A program made the position numbers and the translations under genes. Below, in pieces: positions 33,925 through 41,830 of a DNA stretch of 62,651 nt (positions are counted from its first letter, which is position 1; every line of letters begins with the position of its first letter). The stretch comes from Candidatus Magasanikbacteria bacterium CG1_02_32_51. Its GTDB lineage: Bacteria > Patescibacteriota > Patescibacteriia > Magasanikbacterales > UBA922. The notes under the pieces were generated by a model that ran no database searches, had not been told where the DNA came from, and saw nothing but the letters and a program-made list of their open reading frames with translations. Location: assembly GCA_001871435.1 (NCBI GenBank), contig MNVC01000012.1, forward strand, positions 1 to 62,651, in the 5' to 3' direction.

Positions 33925-34353
33925 TTAATTTTTAAACGATTGTATTAATTCTTCACTTGGAGATTTTGCTTTTTTCCAACGTTCTTTCATATTATGTGTC
34001 CAGAGAGGCATACTAAGTTCGTCACCTTCCCATTTATATCTTGGTATAATCCACATGTGTAACTTTTTTAATTCATTATCAAGTTTGTCCCAATTTAATC
34101 TAACAAAATTTTTATCCTGCAACAATTTACTTTTTATATAAATTAGTGCTTCTCTAAAATCTCTTGCAAAATTAGAATACTCTTCATCTGTCAAATCCGT
34201 TATATCTTCTACTTCTATTTTTGCTCTAAAAATACACATAACAGGAACAATTTGTTTGTCTGCTAACAATAGAAAACCAGAAGGATATTCTTTTATTACA
34301 TATGCTTTTCTTTCGTCTTCAATTTCAGTCAGAGTAATTTTTGAATCTTTCAT
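33925..34353 (-). CDS. HIT-like protein with degenerate active site
   Basis: 142 residues. The fold can be followed from GFLLLADKQIVPVMCIFRAK through the helix EEYSNFARDFREALIYIKSK to KLHMWIIPRYKW, which sits where HIT proteins have H-x-H-x-H. Only the first histidine is kept, so nucleotide hydrolase or transferase activity is doubtful. HIT enzymes act on Ap4A or adenylates. It follows lepA by 20 bases on the same strand and may be cotranscribed with it. Assignment rests on layout and one motif. Confidence 0.5.
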   Translation of the reverse strand: MKDSKITLTEIEDERKAYVIKEYPSGFLLLADKQIVPVMCIFRAKIEVEDITDLTDEEYSNFARDFREALIYIKSKLLQDKNFVRLNWDKLDNELKKLHMWIIPRYKWEGDELSMPLWTHNMKERWKKAKSPSEELIQSFKN

Positions 34354-34372
34354 ATTATTTGAAAGTTATTTT

Positions 34373-36163
34373 TTATCTCTTTAGAACTGCCAAATAAGCC
34401 TCAGTCGGAATAGTCACTTTTCCTTTATTCATACTCATCATTTTCTTTTTTCCTTTTTTCTGGCGATCAAGTAATTTATTTTTTCGTGTTACATCACCTC
34501 CATACAATTTTGCGGTTACATCTTTTCTGAGGGCTGAAATGCGTTCGCTCGCAATAATTTTTCCTCCAATGGTAGCTTGAATTTTGATTACAAATTGTTC
34601 ACGATCAAGTGTATCTTTTAATATCTCAACAATTTTTTTACCTGCTCGATATGCGTCATCTTGCCAGACTAGGGTCGCAAGCTCTTCTACTACTTCGTCT
34701 GCAATCATAATGTCAAGTTTTATCACATCTGTTTTTTTGTATTCTTTGTATTCATAATTCAAGGATGCATAACCACTAGAAACACTTTTCAGTTTATCAT
34801 AAAAATCAGTAATAAGCGAGGCAAGTGGTGTTTCATAATGGAGTATTGCCCGTTGTCCAGCTCCGGTACTCAAATATTCAGTATTTTTGTAAATACCTTT
34901 GCGTTCGGCTATGAGTCCCATAATGTTTCCAATAAATTCTTGAGGAGTAATAATGTCAACAGTCATCCAAGGTTCTTCTATGTGTTCAATTTTCTGTACT
35001 TCAGGTAAATCTTGTGGACTTTTGATCGTGAGATTTTCTCCATTGGTTTTGAAAACATTATAGGCAACACTGGGGATGGTCGCGATAATGGAAAGTCCAA
35101 ATTCACGCTTTAATCTTTCCTGAAAAATTTCAAGGTGAAGCATACCAAGGAATCCACAACGGAATCCAAAACCAAGTGCTTGTGAGTGTTCTGGTTCATA
35201 ATAGAGTGCTGAGTCACTTAGTTTTAATTTATCTACTGCATCACGAAGATTATTATATTCATCTCCTTCGCGTGGAAAAATGCCGGCAAAGACCATGGGT
35301 TTTACTTCTTTATATCCGGGCAATTGTTCGGTCGCGCCATTTTTGGTCAGGGTAATTGTATCACCCACACGCACTTCACCAAGCACTTTCACTCCACTCG
35401 TCACATAGCCAATTTGTCCATTTTCTAGTATTCCGTCAGAGCTCATTTGTGGAGCAAAGTGACCAATATCAAGTACTTCACCTTTGGCACCTGTTCCCAT
35501 GAATGTCACTAAGTCACCTTTTTTTAGTGCGCCATCTTTCATCCTAATTGCAGCAACAATTCCACAATAATCATTATAGAGAGAATCAAAGATTAATGCA
35601 CGTGGAGGTTTGTCAGAAGTTTCAGCCGGTGGTGGAACTTTTTTAATAACTTCATCTAACAATTCTGGAACACCTTGTCCTGTTTTTCCTGAGCAGGTAA
35701 GAATATCTTCTCGTTTACATCCCAGAAGATGAATAATTTCTGCTGAGACTTTGTCTGGATCAGCATTTGGTAAATCAATTTTGTTCATGACAGGAATAAT
35801 TGTGAGATCTTGATCAATTGCAAGATAAAGATTGGCAATGGTTTGTGCTTGGACACCCTGACTTGCATCAACAAGAAGAATGGCGCCTTCAACAGCAGCA
35901 AGTGAGCGGGATACTTCATAGGTAAAATCCACGTGACCGGGAGTATCAATTAAATTCAGAGTATAGCCTTTGTATTTCATACGCACGGGTTGGAGTTTGA
36001 TCGTGATGCCACGTTCTTGTTCAAGTTCCATTTGGTCAAGCAATTGGGCATGCATGTGACGTTTGTCAACAGTATTGGTAATTTCAAGAAATCGATCCGC
36101 GAGGGTCGATTTGCCATGATCAATATGGGCGATGATACAGAAGTTGCGAGTGTTGTTTAACAT
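34373..36163 (-). CDS. lepA: Elongation factor 4 (LepA)
   Basis: 596 residues. G1 IAHIDHGKSTLADRFLE, G2/G3 EQERGITIK and DTPGHVDF, G4 NKID; then domains II, III, V and the LepA-specific C-terminal domain (KGKKKMMSMNKGKVTIPTEA). A ribosome-dependent GTPase that back-translocates or helps 30S assembly. The start codon is only seven bases from a possible -10 (TATTAT on this strand at 36176-36171), so the mRNA may be leaderless. Codon use is slightly more G+C-rich than the neighbours but normal for a highly expressed gene. Confidence 0.95.
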   Translation of the reverse strand: MLNNTRNFCIIAHIDHGKSTLADRFLEITNTVDKRHMHAQLLDQMELEQERGITIKLQPVRMKYKGYTLNLIDTPGHVDFTYEVSRSLAAVEGAILLVDASQGVQAQTIANLYLAIDQDLTIIPVMNKIDLPNADPDKVSAEIIHLLGCKREDILTCSGKTGQGVPELLDEVIKKVPPPAETSDKPPRALIFDSLYNDYCGIVAAIRMKDGALKKGDLVTFMGTGAKGEVLDIGHFAPQMSSDGILENGQIGYVTSGVKVLGEVRVGDTITLTKNGATEQLPGYKEVKPMVFAGIFPREGDEYNNLRDAVDKLKLSDSALYYEPEHSQALGFGFRCGFLGMLHLEIFQERLKREFGLSIIATIPSVAYNVFKTNGENLTIKSPQDLPEVQKIEHIEEPWMTVDIITPQEFIGNIMGLIAERKGIYKNTEYLSTGAGQRAILHYETPLASLITDFYDKLKSVSSGYASLNYEYKEYKKTDVIKLDIMIADEVVEELATLVWQDDAYRAGKKIVEILKDTLDREQFVIKIQATIGGKIIASERISALRKDVTAKLYGGDVTRKNKLLDRQKKGKKKMMSMNKGKVTIPTEAYLAVLKR

Positions 36164-36219
36164 AATTTGTATAATAGTTACTATGCTATTTTAGCAGTTT
36201 TTTTCTACTTTAGCAATCC

Positions 36220-36248
36220 TTGACAAAGTCTCTATTGCACTGTGCCAG
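36220..36248 (+). promoter_or_regulatory. Promoter of the orphan gene at 36282 (strong -35, weak -10)
   Basis: TTGACA at 36220-36225; 17 bases later the hexamer is TGCCAG, a poor -10. The start site is therefore uncertain. GAGAGGG precedes the GTG start. Confidence 0.4.
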
Positions 36249-36281
36249 AGGGAATAAAAACAAAAAAAGAGAGGGAAAAAA

Positions 36282-36887
36282 GTGTCAGACAACTATCGTG
36301 AGCAGGCTTTGGCTTTGTTCAAGGAAGGAGATATAGTAACCTTCAATGTTTTGTGCGAAGAACTTGAAGATCAATTACTAAATCTCAGCAAAGGAAAGAT
36401 CACTGTTGAGACCTTCCAGTCCTTCTTCAAGAATCCCAACAAGTTTTTCGAGGAGAATGGTTTTCCAGTCTCGATCAACTATACAATGTTGCTCGAGGAT
36501 ATGATCAAGGTCGGTTGCTATGACTGGTGGGATGAGCACATCACATCCAGGAATTTCCAGTTCATCGGCGAGGGTGTTGTGAATATGAGGCTCCATCTTG
36601 TATGCTTCATGCTCGCGGCCACGACCAAGAGGATCAAGAATCATCTCGATTCTCTCGGTCTCAAGCCAGCGAAGCTCGAGCATCTTCTTGCATTCGGGTC
36701 AAAATACCCGATTAGCCAACGGAACTTCCCAATTATTGCTTTTGGCTCTAGTTGGGTTGACCACGACGGTATTCAGACCTTTCCCTGCCTCGACGAGAAT
36801 AAAGTCAAACGTCGTCTTGTTTTGGGTTACGACTGGCCTGACCGTGAATGGGGTAGCTTCTGTCGGTTCCTCGCGTTCAGCAAGTAG
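36282..36887 (+). CDS. G+C-rich orphan gene, 201-aa protein of unknown function
   Basis: A soluble protein of 201 residues beginning at GTG (MSDNYREQALALFKEGDIVT). Helical N-terminal half; the C-terminal half is rich in Trp, Arg and Gly (WVDHDGIQTFPCLDENKVKR, GYDWPDREWGSFCRF). A central stretch KHHL-like segment (TKRIKNHLDSLGLKPAKLEH) looks helical and basic. No signal peptide, no recognised domain. The end region (RRLVLGYDWPDREWGSFCRF) resembles the short C-terminal 'W-x-x-D-x-x-F' pattern seen in some phage or integron-borne hypothetical proteins, but this is only an impression. Codon use is about half G+C, it has a purine-rich Shine-Dalgarno, and it stands between lepA and murJ with two hairpins after it. 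Confidence 0.7.
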   Translation: MSDNYREQALALFKEGDIVTFNVLCEELEDQLLNLSKGKITVETFQSFFKNPNKFFEENGFPVSINYTMLLEDMIKVGCYDWWDEHITSRNFQFIGEGVVNMRLHLVCFMLAATTKRIKNHLDSLGLKPAKLEHLLAFGSKYPISQRNFPIIAFGSSWVDHDGIQTFPCLDENKVKRRLVLGYDWPDREWGSFCRFLAFSK

Positions 36888-36922
36888 CGCTTGGATCCAT
36901 CAGAGTGATATTACTGACATTA

Positions 36923-36950
36923 GGCCGACACGCACTATGCGTAGTCGGCC
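36923..36950 (+). terminator. First hairpin after the orphan gene
   Basis: GGCCGACACGC pairs with GCGTAGTCGGCC with one bulged A (36923-36950). A T-rich terminator follows seven bases later. Confidence 0.55.
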
Positions 36951-36956
36951 AAAACT

Positions 36957-36986
36957 TAAAAAACACGAACTAATCGTGTTTTTTAA
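36957..36986. terminator. Bidirectional intrinsic terminator
   Basis: AAAAAACACGA, loop, TCGTGTTTTTT. It serves both the orphan gene and the convergent murJ. Confidence 0.85.
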
Positions 36987-37000
36987 TTTGAAAATATTTT

Positions 37001-38608
37001 TTAAATATTATTATTTATACCTGTATCCACATTGCGCAATTTGAGCCAACGTTTCTTGAAACTTTCATGAAAAAGATGCATTTCTCTTAATTTCAATTGA
37101 TGACAAATAAAGCCATAAATCAGGAGACCTATAGTAGCAGAGATAGATACTTGAAGCAAGACGCCCCAGAATCTATCCATATCCACAATTGAAGATAACA
37201 AAACTTTGAAAGTTTGTATAAAGATAGCCATAATAATAGCCGCTATACTTATTTTTAAGACGGAAATAAATATTTTTTTCTCTTGCAATGTACCAAGTTT
37301 GTTTCTAAGTAACAACCAGAGAAGTCCAAATTGAAAAATCATAGTTATTGAATAAGCAAATATCAAACCCAAAATACCATAATTGGTTGACAGATAGACT
37401 GCTAAAATAATGTTGATAATTGTCGAAATAATACTTATTATGAGTGGGGTCATAGTATCTTGTAAGGCATAAAAAGAACGAGATAATATTGGAATAAGAC
37501 TCTGAGCAAAAAGTGAAATAGCAAAAATACCAAGTGCGTTGAAAGTAAGTCTAGTAGCATCCCAGTCAAATTCTCCAGTACCCAAAATAACACGGACAAT
37601 TTGTGCACGAAGCATTATTAAAATAATTGTTAGAGGAATAATGAGGAAAAATATTTGTTTGATTGTTTCTGAAATGTGTTTGATCATTTTTTTATTTTCT
37701 TTATTGGTTGCCATTTGAGATAGGGCTGGGAAAATAGCAATCGCGAAAGAAATTCCAATAATACTAGTTGGTACCGATTGGATGTTGTCTGCAAAATTGA
37801 AAATAGATAAACTGCCAGATGATAGGGTAGAAGCAATAATAGTGATAGCCAAAAAATTTATTTGCAAAGTGGCCATACCTAGAGTCCTAGGTAACATTAG
37901 TTTGAAAATTTTACGAACGTTTTTGTTTTTCCAGTCAAAGATGGCTTGATATTTGAATCCATGTTGGATAAATGCTGGAATTTGGATTAGTAAGTGAAAT
38001 AAAGCTCCTAGTACCACGCCCATTGCTAGACCTTGGTTTCCAAAAATTGGAACCAAAAATAAAGCACCAATGATGATGCCAAGGTTGTACATGATAGGAG
38101 ATAGAGAATATATAAGAAAAGCCTTGAAAGATTGGAGAACACCACTGACAATACTACTAATGCCAAGTAATATGGGACTGACAAACATTATTCTGCTTAA
38201 CATTACTGTCAACTGAAATTTGTCACCAGAAAAACCAGGTACAAGAAGTTTCAAGAATTGTGGTGTAAAAAAAATCAAAATAGTACAACTAACAATTAGA
38301 AGTATTCCTAAAATATTTATCATGGTATTGGTGACTTTCCAAGCTTCTTTTTTGTCTTTGTTTAGTAGTTCTAAAAAAATAGGTATAAATCCTGCAGATA
38401 GGGCACCAACAATTAACAAATTAAAGACAAGATCTGGAATTTTGAAAGCAGCATAATAAGCATCCATAACATCGCCAGCTCCGAAATAGTGTGCAAAAAT
38501 ACGATCACGAGCTAGAGCAATTATTTTACTTACAAAAGACGCAGTACCAATGACAATAGTTGCACCTGTAATAGTATATGATTTTTTACTAAGAATTTTT
38601 TCAATCAT
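37001..38608 (-). CDS. murJ: Lipid II flippase MurJ (MviN)
   Basis: 535 residues and about fourteen membrane helices. The start TITGATIVIGTASFVSKIIA and ARDRIFAHYFGAGDVMDAYY are the MurJ N-terminal signature with the central-cavity arginines, and ALSAGFIPIFLELLNKDKKE is typical as well. It flips lipid-linked peptidoglycan precursor across the cytoplasmic membrane and thus belongs with uppP (13720). The start codon is separated by six bases from the stop of the corA gene, so the two may be cotranscribed. Confidence 0.92.
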   Translation of the reverse strand: MIEKILSKKSYTITGATIVIGTASFVSKIIALARDRIFAHYFGAGDVMDAYYAAFKIPDLVFNLLIVGALSAGFIPIFLELLNKDKKEAWKVTNTMINILGILLIVSCTILIFFTPQFLKLLVPGFSGDKFQLTVMLSRIMFVSPILLGISSIVSGVLQSFKAFLIYSLSPIMYNLGIIIGALFLVPIFGNQGLAMGVVLGALFHLLIQIPAFIQHGFKYQAIFDWKNKNVRKIFKLMLPRTLGMATLQINFLAITIIASTLSSGSLSIFNFADNIQSVPTSIIGISFAIAIFPALSQMATNKENKKMIKHISETIKQIFFLIIPLTIILIMLRAQIVRVILGTGEFDWDATRLTFNALGIFAISLFAQSLIPILSRSFYALQDTMTPLIISIISTIINIILAVYLSTNYGILGLIFAYSITMIFQFGLLWLLLRNKLGTLQEKKIFISVLKISIAAIIMAIFIQTFKVLLSSIVDMDRFWGVLLQVSISATIGLLIYGFICHQLKLREMHLFHESFKKRWLKLRNVDTGINNNI

Positions 38609-38614
38609 GTATTT

Positions 38615-39535
38615 TTATAGTACTTTTCTTTTTTTCATCACAAATATTAATAACAATATAAAACCGGCAATAGCTCCAAAAAGTCCCCAGACAAATGCTG
38701 GATTATGGGCAAAAGGCAAACTTTCAATATTCATACCATAAATACCAGACAATAATGTAAGAGGTAACAAAGAAACTGAGATTATAGTAAGAGAATTGAT
38801 TACTTTGTTGGTTTTTTGATTGATAAGGGATTCTACTGTTATATGAAGGCCGTCCAAAGTTTCTTTGTAAGTATCGACTATGACCCAAAGTTTGTCTAAA
38901 TAATCTTTGATATTATCAAAGTAGATACTCAAAGACTCATCCAAAAATGGTTTTCTTGTATTGGATAAAGAAGCTACTAAAAATCTTTGTGGATCCAAAA
39001 TTCTTTTTAGGTTCAAAACATTTCTTCGATAAATTGCTAGTTCACGTATAATATCACCATCAGGTTTGTCATCAAAAATTTCATTTTCAACATTGGAAAT
39101 TTGTTTACCAAGAGCATCAATCATTATTCTACATTGACTAAATAATTCTTCTAGTATTTTATAAAGTAGATATCCAGGACTTTTGTTTATCCATTCATTT
39201 CTGGTTTTACGATTGTTCATTGATTTATAAAAAAAATCTTTGATATCTTTATTTTTGCCATGTTGGATAGTTACAAGATAGTCTGGTCCAACGAAAATAT
39301 CTATTTCATGTGATATAACTCTTTTGCTTTCGACTTTCCATTGAGGAAAATGAACAACCAAAAAAATATAATCTTTGTAAGTATCTAGTTTTGGGTTTTG
39401 ACTCTCACTTTTGATATCTTCAATGTCAAGCTGATGAAATTTGAAATTTTTTTTCAAAAAATCAATAGATTCTTCATTAACACTACTAATATTTGTCCAA
39501 ATGAGGCAGGCTTGTTTGATTTGTTTTACAGACAT
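38615..39535 (-). CDS. corA: CorA-type magnesium/cobalt transporter
   Basis: 306 residues. A cytoplasmic alpha/beta funnel domain, a long stalk helix, and two C-terminal helices with the selectivity motif YGMNIE between them (LSGIYGMNIESLPFAHNPAF). The tail VMKKRKVL is basic as in the family. It forms a pentamer conducting Mg2+. It lies upstream of murJ on the same strand and its start codon is 30 bases from a hypothetical membrane gene. Confidence 0.93.
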   Translation of the reverse strand: MSVKQIKQACLIWTNISSVNEESIDFLKKNFKFHQLDIEDIKSESQNPKLDTYKDYIFLVVHFPQWKVESKRVISHEIDIFVGPDYLVTIQHGKNKDIKDFFYKSMNNRKTRNEWINKSPGYLLYKILEELFSQCRIMIDALGKQISNVENEIFDDKPDGDIIRELAIYRRNVLNLKRILDPQRFLVASLSNTRKPFLDESLSIYFDNIKDYLDKLWVIVDTYKETLDGLHITVESLINQKTNKVINSLTIISVSLLPLTLLSGIYGMNIESLPFAHNPAFVWGLFGAIAGFILLLIFVMKKRKVL

Positions 39536-39565
39536 ATGAATAGTTTAAAAGTTTGTAAAGTCATA

Positions 39566-40243
39566 CTAATCACTTGGTACATTGACAGTCACTGACATAT
39601 AGTCAGTATATTTGGTATCTTGGTTATCCACAGTATAAAGTACTCCAGTTATATTTTCAGCATTTTCTGAAAAAGTGAATTCTTTAATATCTTTGTTGTC
39701 ACTTTCTTGCCCTATTTCAAAACCTTTCTTTTTTAGTTCTGTTTTGTAGTACTCAAGTAAGAAATCTTGGGTAGCATCTAATTCTATCCATTCTATTTTA
39801 TAAATATCTCTTTCATCAGACAAAGGTTTTTGCATAAAGGAAATTAGTTTATCAATATTGGTCATTTTTTCATTTTCTGGTTTTGTCCTAGGAATATATT
39901 TATTATTTTTATCAAAGTAAATTATAAAAGGGGATAAAACTAATTTTGGTAAGAAGGCGGTTCTTTCTATTTTTGTACTTTTTTCTTTACCAGAAGTATG
40001 ACTAATTTTTTCAATATTGTTTACATCGTAAATAGGAATTTTGTTAGTAAAATTTTCTGGTAAATCTTTTAGTTCTTTACTGGTTGGACCAAAAGAAAAC
40101 TTCAATAATAGTATAGAAATAATAAAAAGTATAGTAAAACAACCACAACCAGTAGCACAGCTAGATTTTAGGCAGGATCTTTGTTTGTTTAGCTCTTCTA
40201 TTGGTGGTTCTTTTATTTTGATTTTGTCGATTTCTTGACGCAT
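39566..40243 (-). CDS. Membrane-anchored hypothetical protein, 225 aa
   Basis: A hydrophilic start with a cysteine cluster (CLKSSCATGCGC) is followed by one membrane helix (FTILFIISILLLKFSFGPTS) and a Lys/Glu-rich extracytoplasmic domain. The last part (FLLEYYKTELKKKGFEIGQE ... YMSVTVNVPSD) looks like a small alpha/beta domain of the kind found in many single-pass proteins of these organisms. No enzyme motif is visible. It precedes corA on the same strand. Function unknown. Confidence 0.65.
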   Translation of the reverse strand: MRQEIDKIKIKEPPIEELNKQRSCLKSSCATGCGCFTILFIISILLLKFSFGPTSKELKDLPENFTNKIPIYDVNNIEKISHTSGKEKSTKIERTAFLPKLVLSPFIIYFDKNNKYIPRTKPENEKMTNIDKLISFMQKPLSDERDIYKIEWIELDATQDFLLEYYKTELKKKGFEIGQESDNKDIKEFTFSENAENITGVLYTVDNQDTKYTDYMSVTVNVPSD

Positions 40244-40274
40244 ATTATAATGAAGATTATAGCAAATATTTAGT

Positions 40275-40392
40275 CAAAAGTCCATAACGTCAAAAGTTCT
40301 TAAAGTTAAAAGTCTATAAAGTCGTAATCGTAAAAATATTACATTTTTATATAATGACTTTATACTTTATGGACTTTATAGACTTTCGACTA
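40275..40392. repeat. Family E inverted repeat
   Basis: AAAGTTAAAAGTCTATAAAGTC is mirrored by GACTTTATAC and GGACTTTATAGACTTT, in the gap between divergent genes. Confidence 0.5.
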
Positions 40393-40422
40393 ATACACTA
40401 ATTTTCGTAGTTCTAAGTATTA

Positions 40423-40431
40423 TGTTATAAT
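40423..40431 (+). promoter_or_regulatory. Extended -10 element of the beta-CASP nuclease gene
   Basis: TGTTATAAT, identical to the uppP element at 13684. It leaves a leader of about 27 bases without a Shine-Dalgarno site. Confidence 0.55.
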
Positions 40432-40464
40432 AAAAGAACTAATTTTTTAAAAAATATATAACTT

Positions 40465-41820
40465 ATGAAGATACACTTTAGTGGAGCAGATGGTGAAGTT
40501 ACAGGTTCTTGTCATCTTTTGGATACTGGCAAAATGAAAATTCTTATTGATTGTGGAATGTTTCAAGGTGGAGATTTCAATGAAGGACTTAATCATGATG
40601 TCTTTCCTTTTGATCCAAAGGAAATTGATGTACTCTTGGTAACTCATGCTCATTTGGATCATATTGGACGTATTCCAAAACTTGTCAAAGATGGTTTTGG
40701 TGGCAAAATTTATGCTATCAAAGGTACAAAAGACTTGATGCCACTTATTTGGTATGATGCCTACAATATTATGGCTTATGATAATCGTAAATTTGGTTAT
40801 CCTGTGTTATTTGACGAAGTAGATGTGGCTGAAGCTCAAGCTCTTTGTCATGGACTAAATTATCATGAGGAATTGGATCTTGGTAATGGTGTCAAAGCTA
40901 TTTGGAAAGATGCTGGCCATATTTTTGGTTCAGCTTTTATTGAAATTACTGTAGGTGACAAGAAATTTGTTTTTTCCGGAGATATTGGTAATGAAAATGT
41001 TCCAATTTTGAAAAATACTGAAAGTATTAGTCCAGATGTGGACTATGTTATTTGTGAATCTACTTATGGTAATCGTATCCATGAAGGTACTGATGTTAGA
41101 AAGAATATTATATCTAATTTAATAATAAATAGTGTCAAAAGAGGAGGTACAATTATGGTGCCAGCTTTTTCTCTTGAACGTACACAAGAATTTCTTTATG
41201 AATTGAACGAAATCAGTGAATATGATCATAATTTGCCAAATGTGCCTATTTTTCTTGATAGTCCTTTAGCAATTGATGCTACCAAAGTTTACAAAAAATA
41301 TCCAGAATATTATGATGAAGAAGCCCAAAAGTTGCATCTAGATGGTGATGATTTTCTCAATTTTCCTCAGCTTCAAGTGACTTATGGTAAAAGAGATTCA
41401 CAAAAAATAAATCATACTCCAGGTCCAAAAATGGTGATTGCTGGTGCTGGTATGATGAATGGTGGTAGAATATTGCATCATGCTCTAAGATATTTGTCTG
41501 ATCCCAATTCTACTCTTATTATTGTTGGTTACCAGGCTTATGGTACTTTGGGTCGAAAAATTTATGAAGGTCAAAAACATGTCAAAGTAATGGGAGAAGA
41601 TGTTGAGGTTAGGTGTACTATCAAAGCTATTGGTGCTTTGTCTGCTCATGGTGATCAAATTAAATTATTAAAATGGTTGGGTACTGACAAAAAAAGATTA
41701 AAAAAAGTATTTTGTGTACATGGTGAAGATGACGCTCTGACAGTTTTTGCTGGTAAAATAAAAAGCGATTTGAAAATAGAGGCTTATATACCAAAGTATG
41801 GTGAAGTGGTGGAAGTATAA
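40465..41820 (+). CDS. Metallo-beta-lactamase/beta-CASP ribonuclease
   Basis: 451 residues. The MBL start MKIHFSGADGEVTGSCHLLD and motif 2 VTHAHLDHIGRIP bind two zinc ions; DAGHIFGSAFIEI and FSGDIGN are motifs 3 and 4. The beta-CASP insert is typical (VPAFSLERTQEFLYELNE) and GYQAYGTLGRKIYEGQK plus LSAHGDQIKLLKWL are the C-terminal motifs B and C. Such enzymes, relatives of CPSF73 and YSH1-like bacterial nucleases, process or degrade RNA. It precedes uvrB by ten bases. Confidence 0.9.
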   Translation: MKIHFSGADGEVTGSCHLLDTGKMKILIDCGMFQGGDFNEGLNHDVFPFDPKEIDVLLVTHAHLDHIGRIPKLVKDGFGGKIYAIKGTKDLMPLIWYDAYNIMAYDNRKFGYPVLFDEVDVAEAQALCHGLNYHEELDLGNGVKAIWKDAGHIFGSAFIEITVGDKKFVFSGDIGNENVPILKNTESISPDVDYVICESTYGNRIHEGTDVRKNIISNLIINSVKRGGTIMVPAFSLERTQEFLYELNEISEYDHNLPNVPIFLDSPLAIDATKVYKKYPEYYDEEAQKLHLDGDDFLNFPQLQVTYGKRDSQKINHTPGPKMVIAGAGMMNGGRILHHALRYLSDPNSTLIIVGYQAYGTLGRKIYEGQKHVKVMGEDVEVRCTIKAIGALSAHGDQIKLLKWLGTDKKRLKKVFCVHGEDDALTVFAGKIKSDLKIEAYIPKYGEVVEV

Positions 41821-41830
41821 TTTTTTTGAA

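Noticed and set aside
36378..36683. Minus-strand ORF opposite the orphan gene at 36282
   Set aside because: Open only because of G+C-rich composition; no ribosome site on that strand.
36598..37044. 148-codon plus-strand ORF overlapping the orphan gene and the terminators
   Set aside because: Runs through two hairpins and into murJ on the opposite strand; Ser/Arg-rich as expected from a shifted frame.
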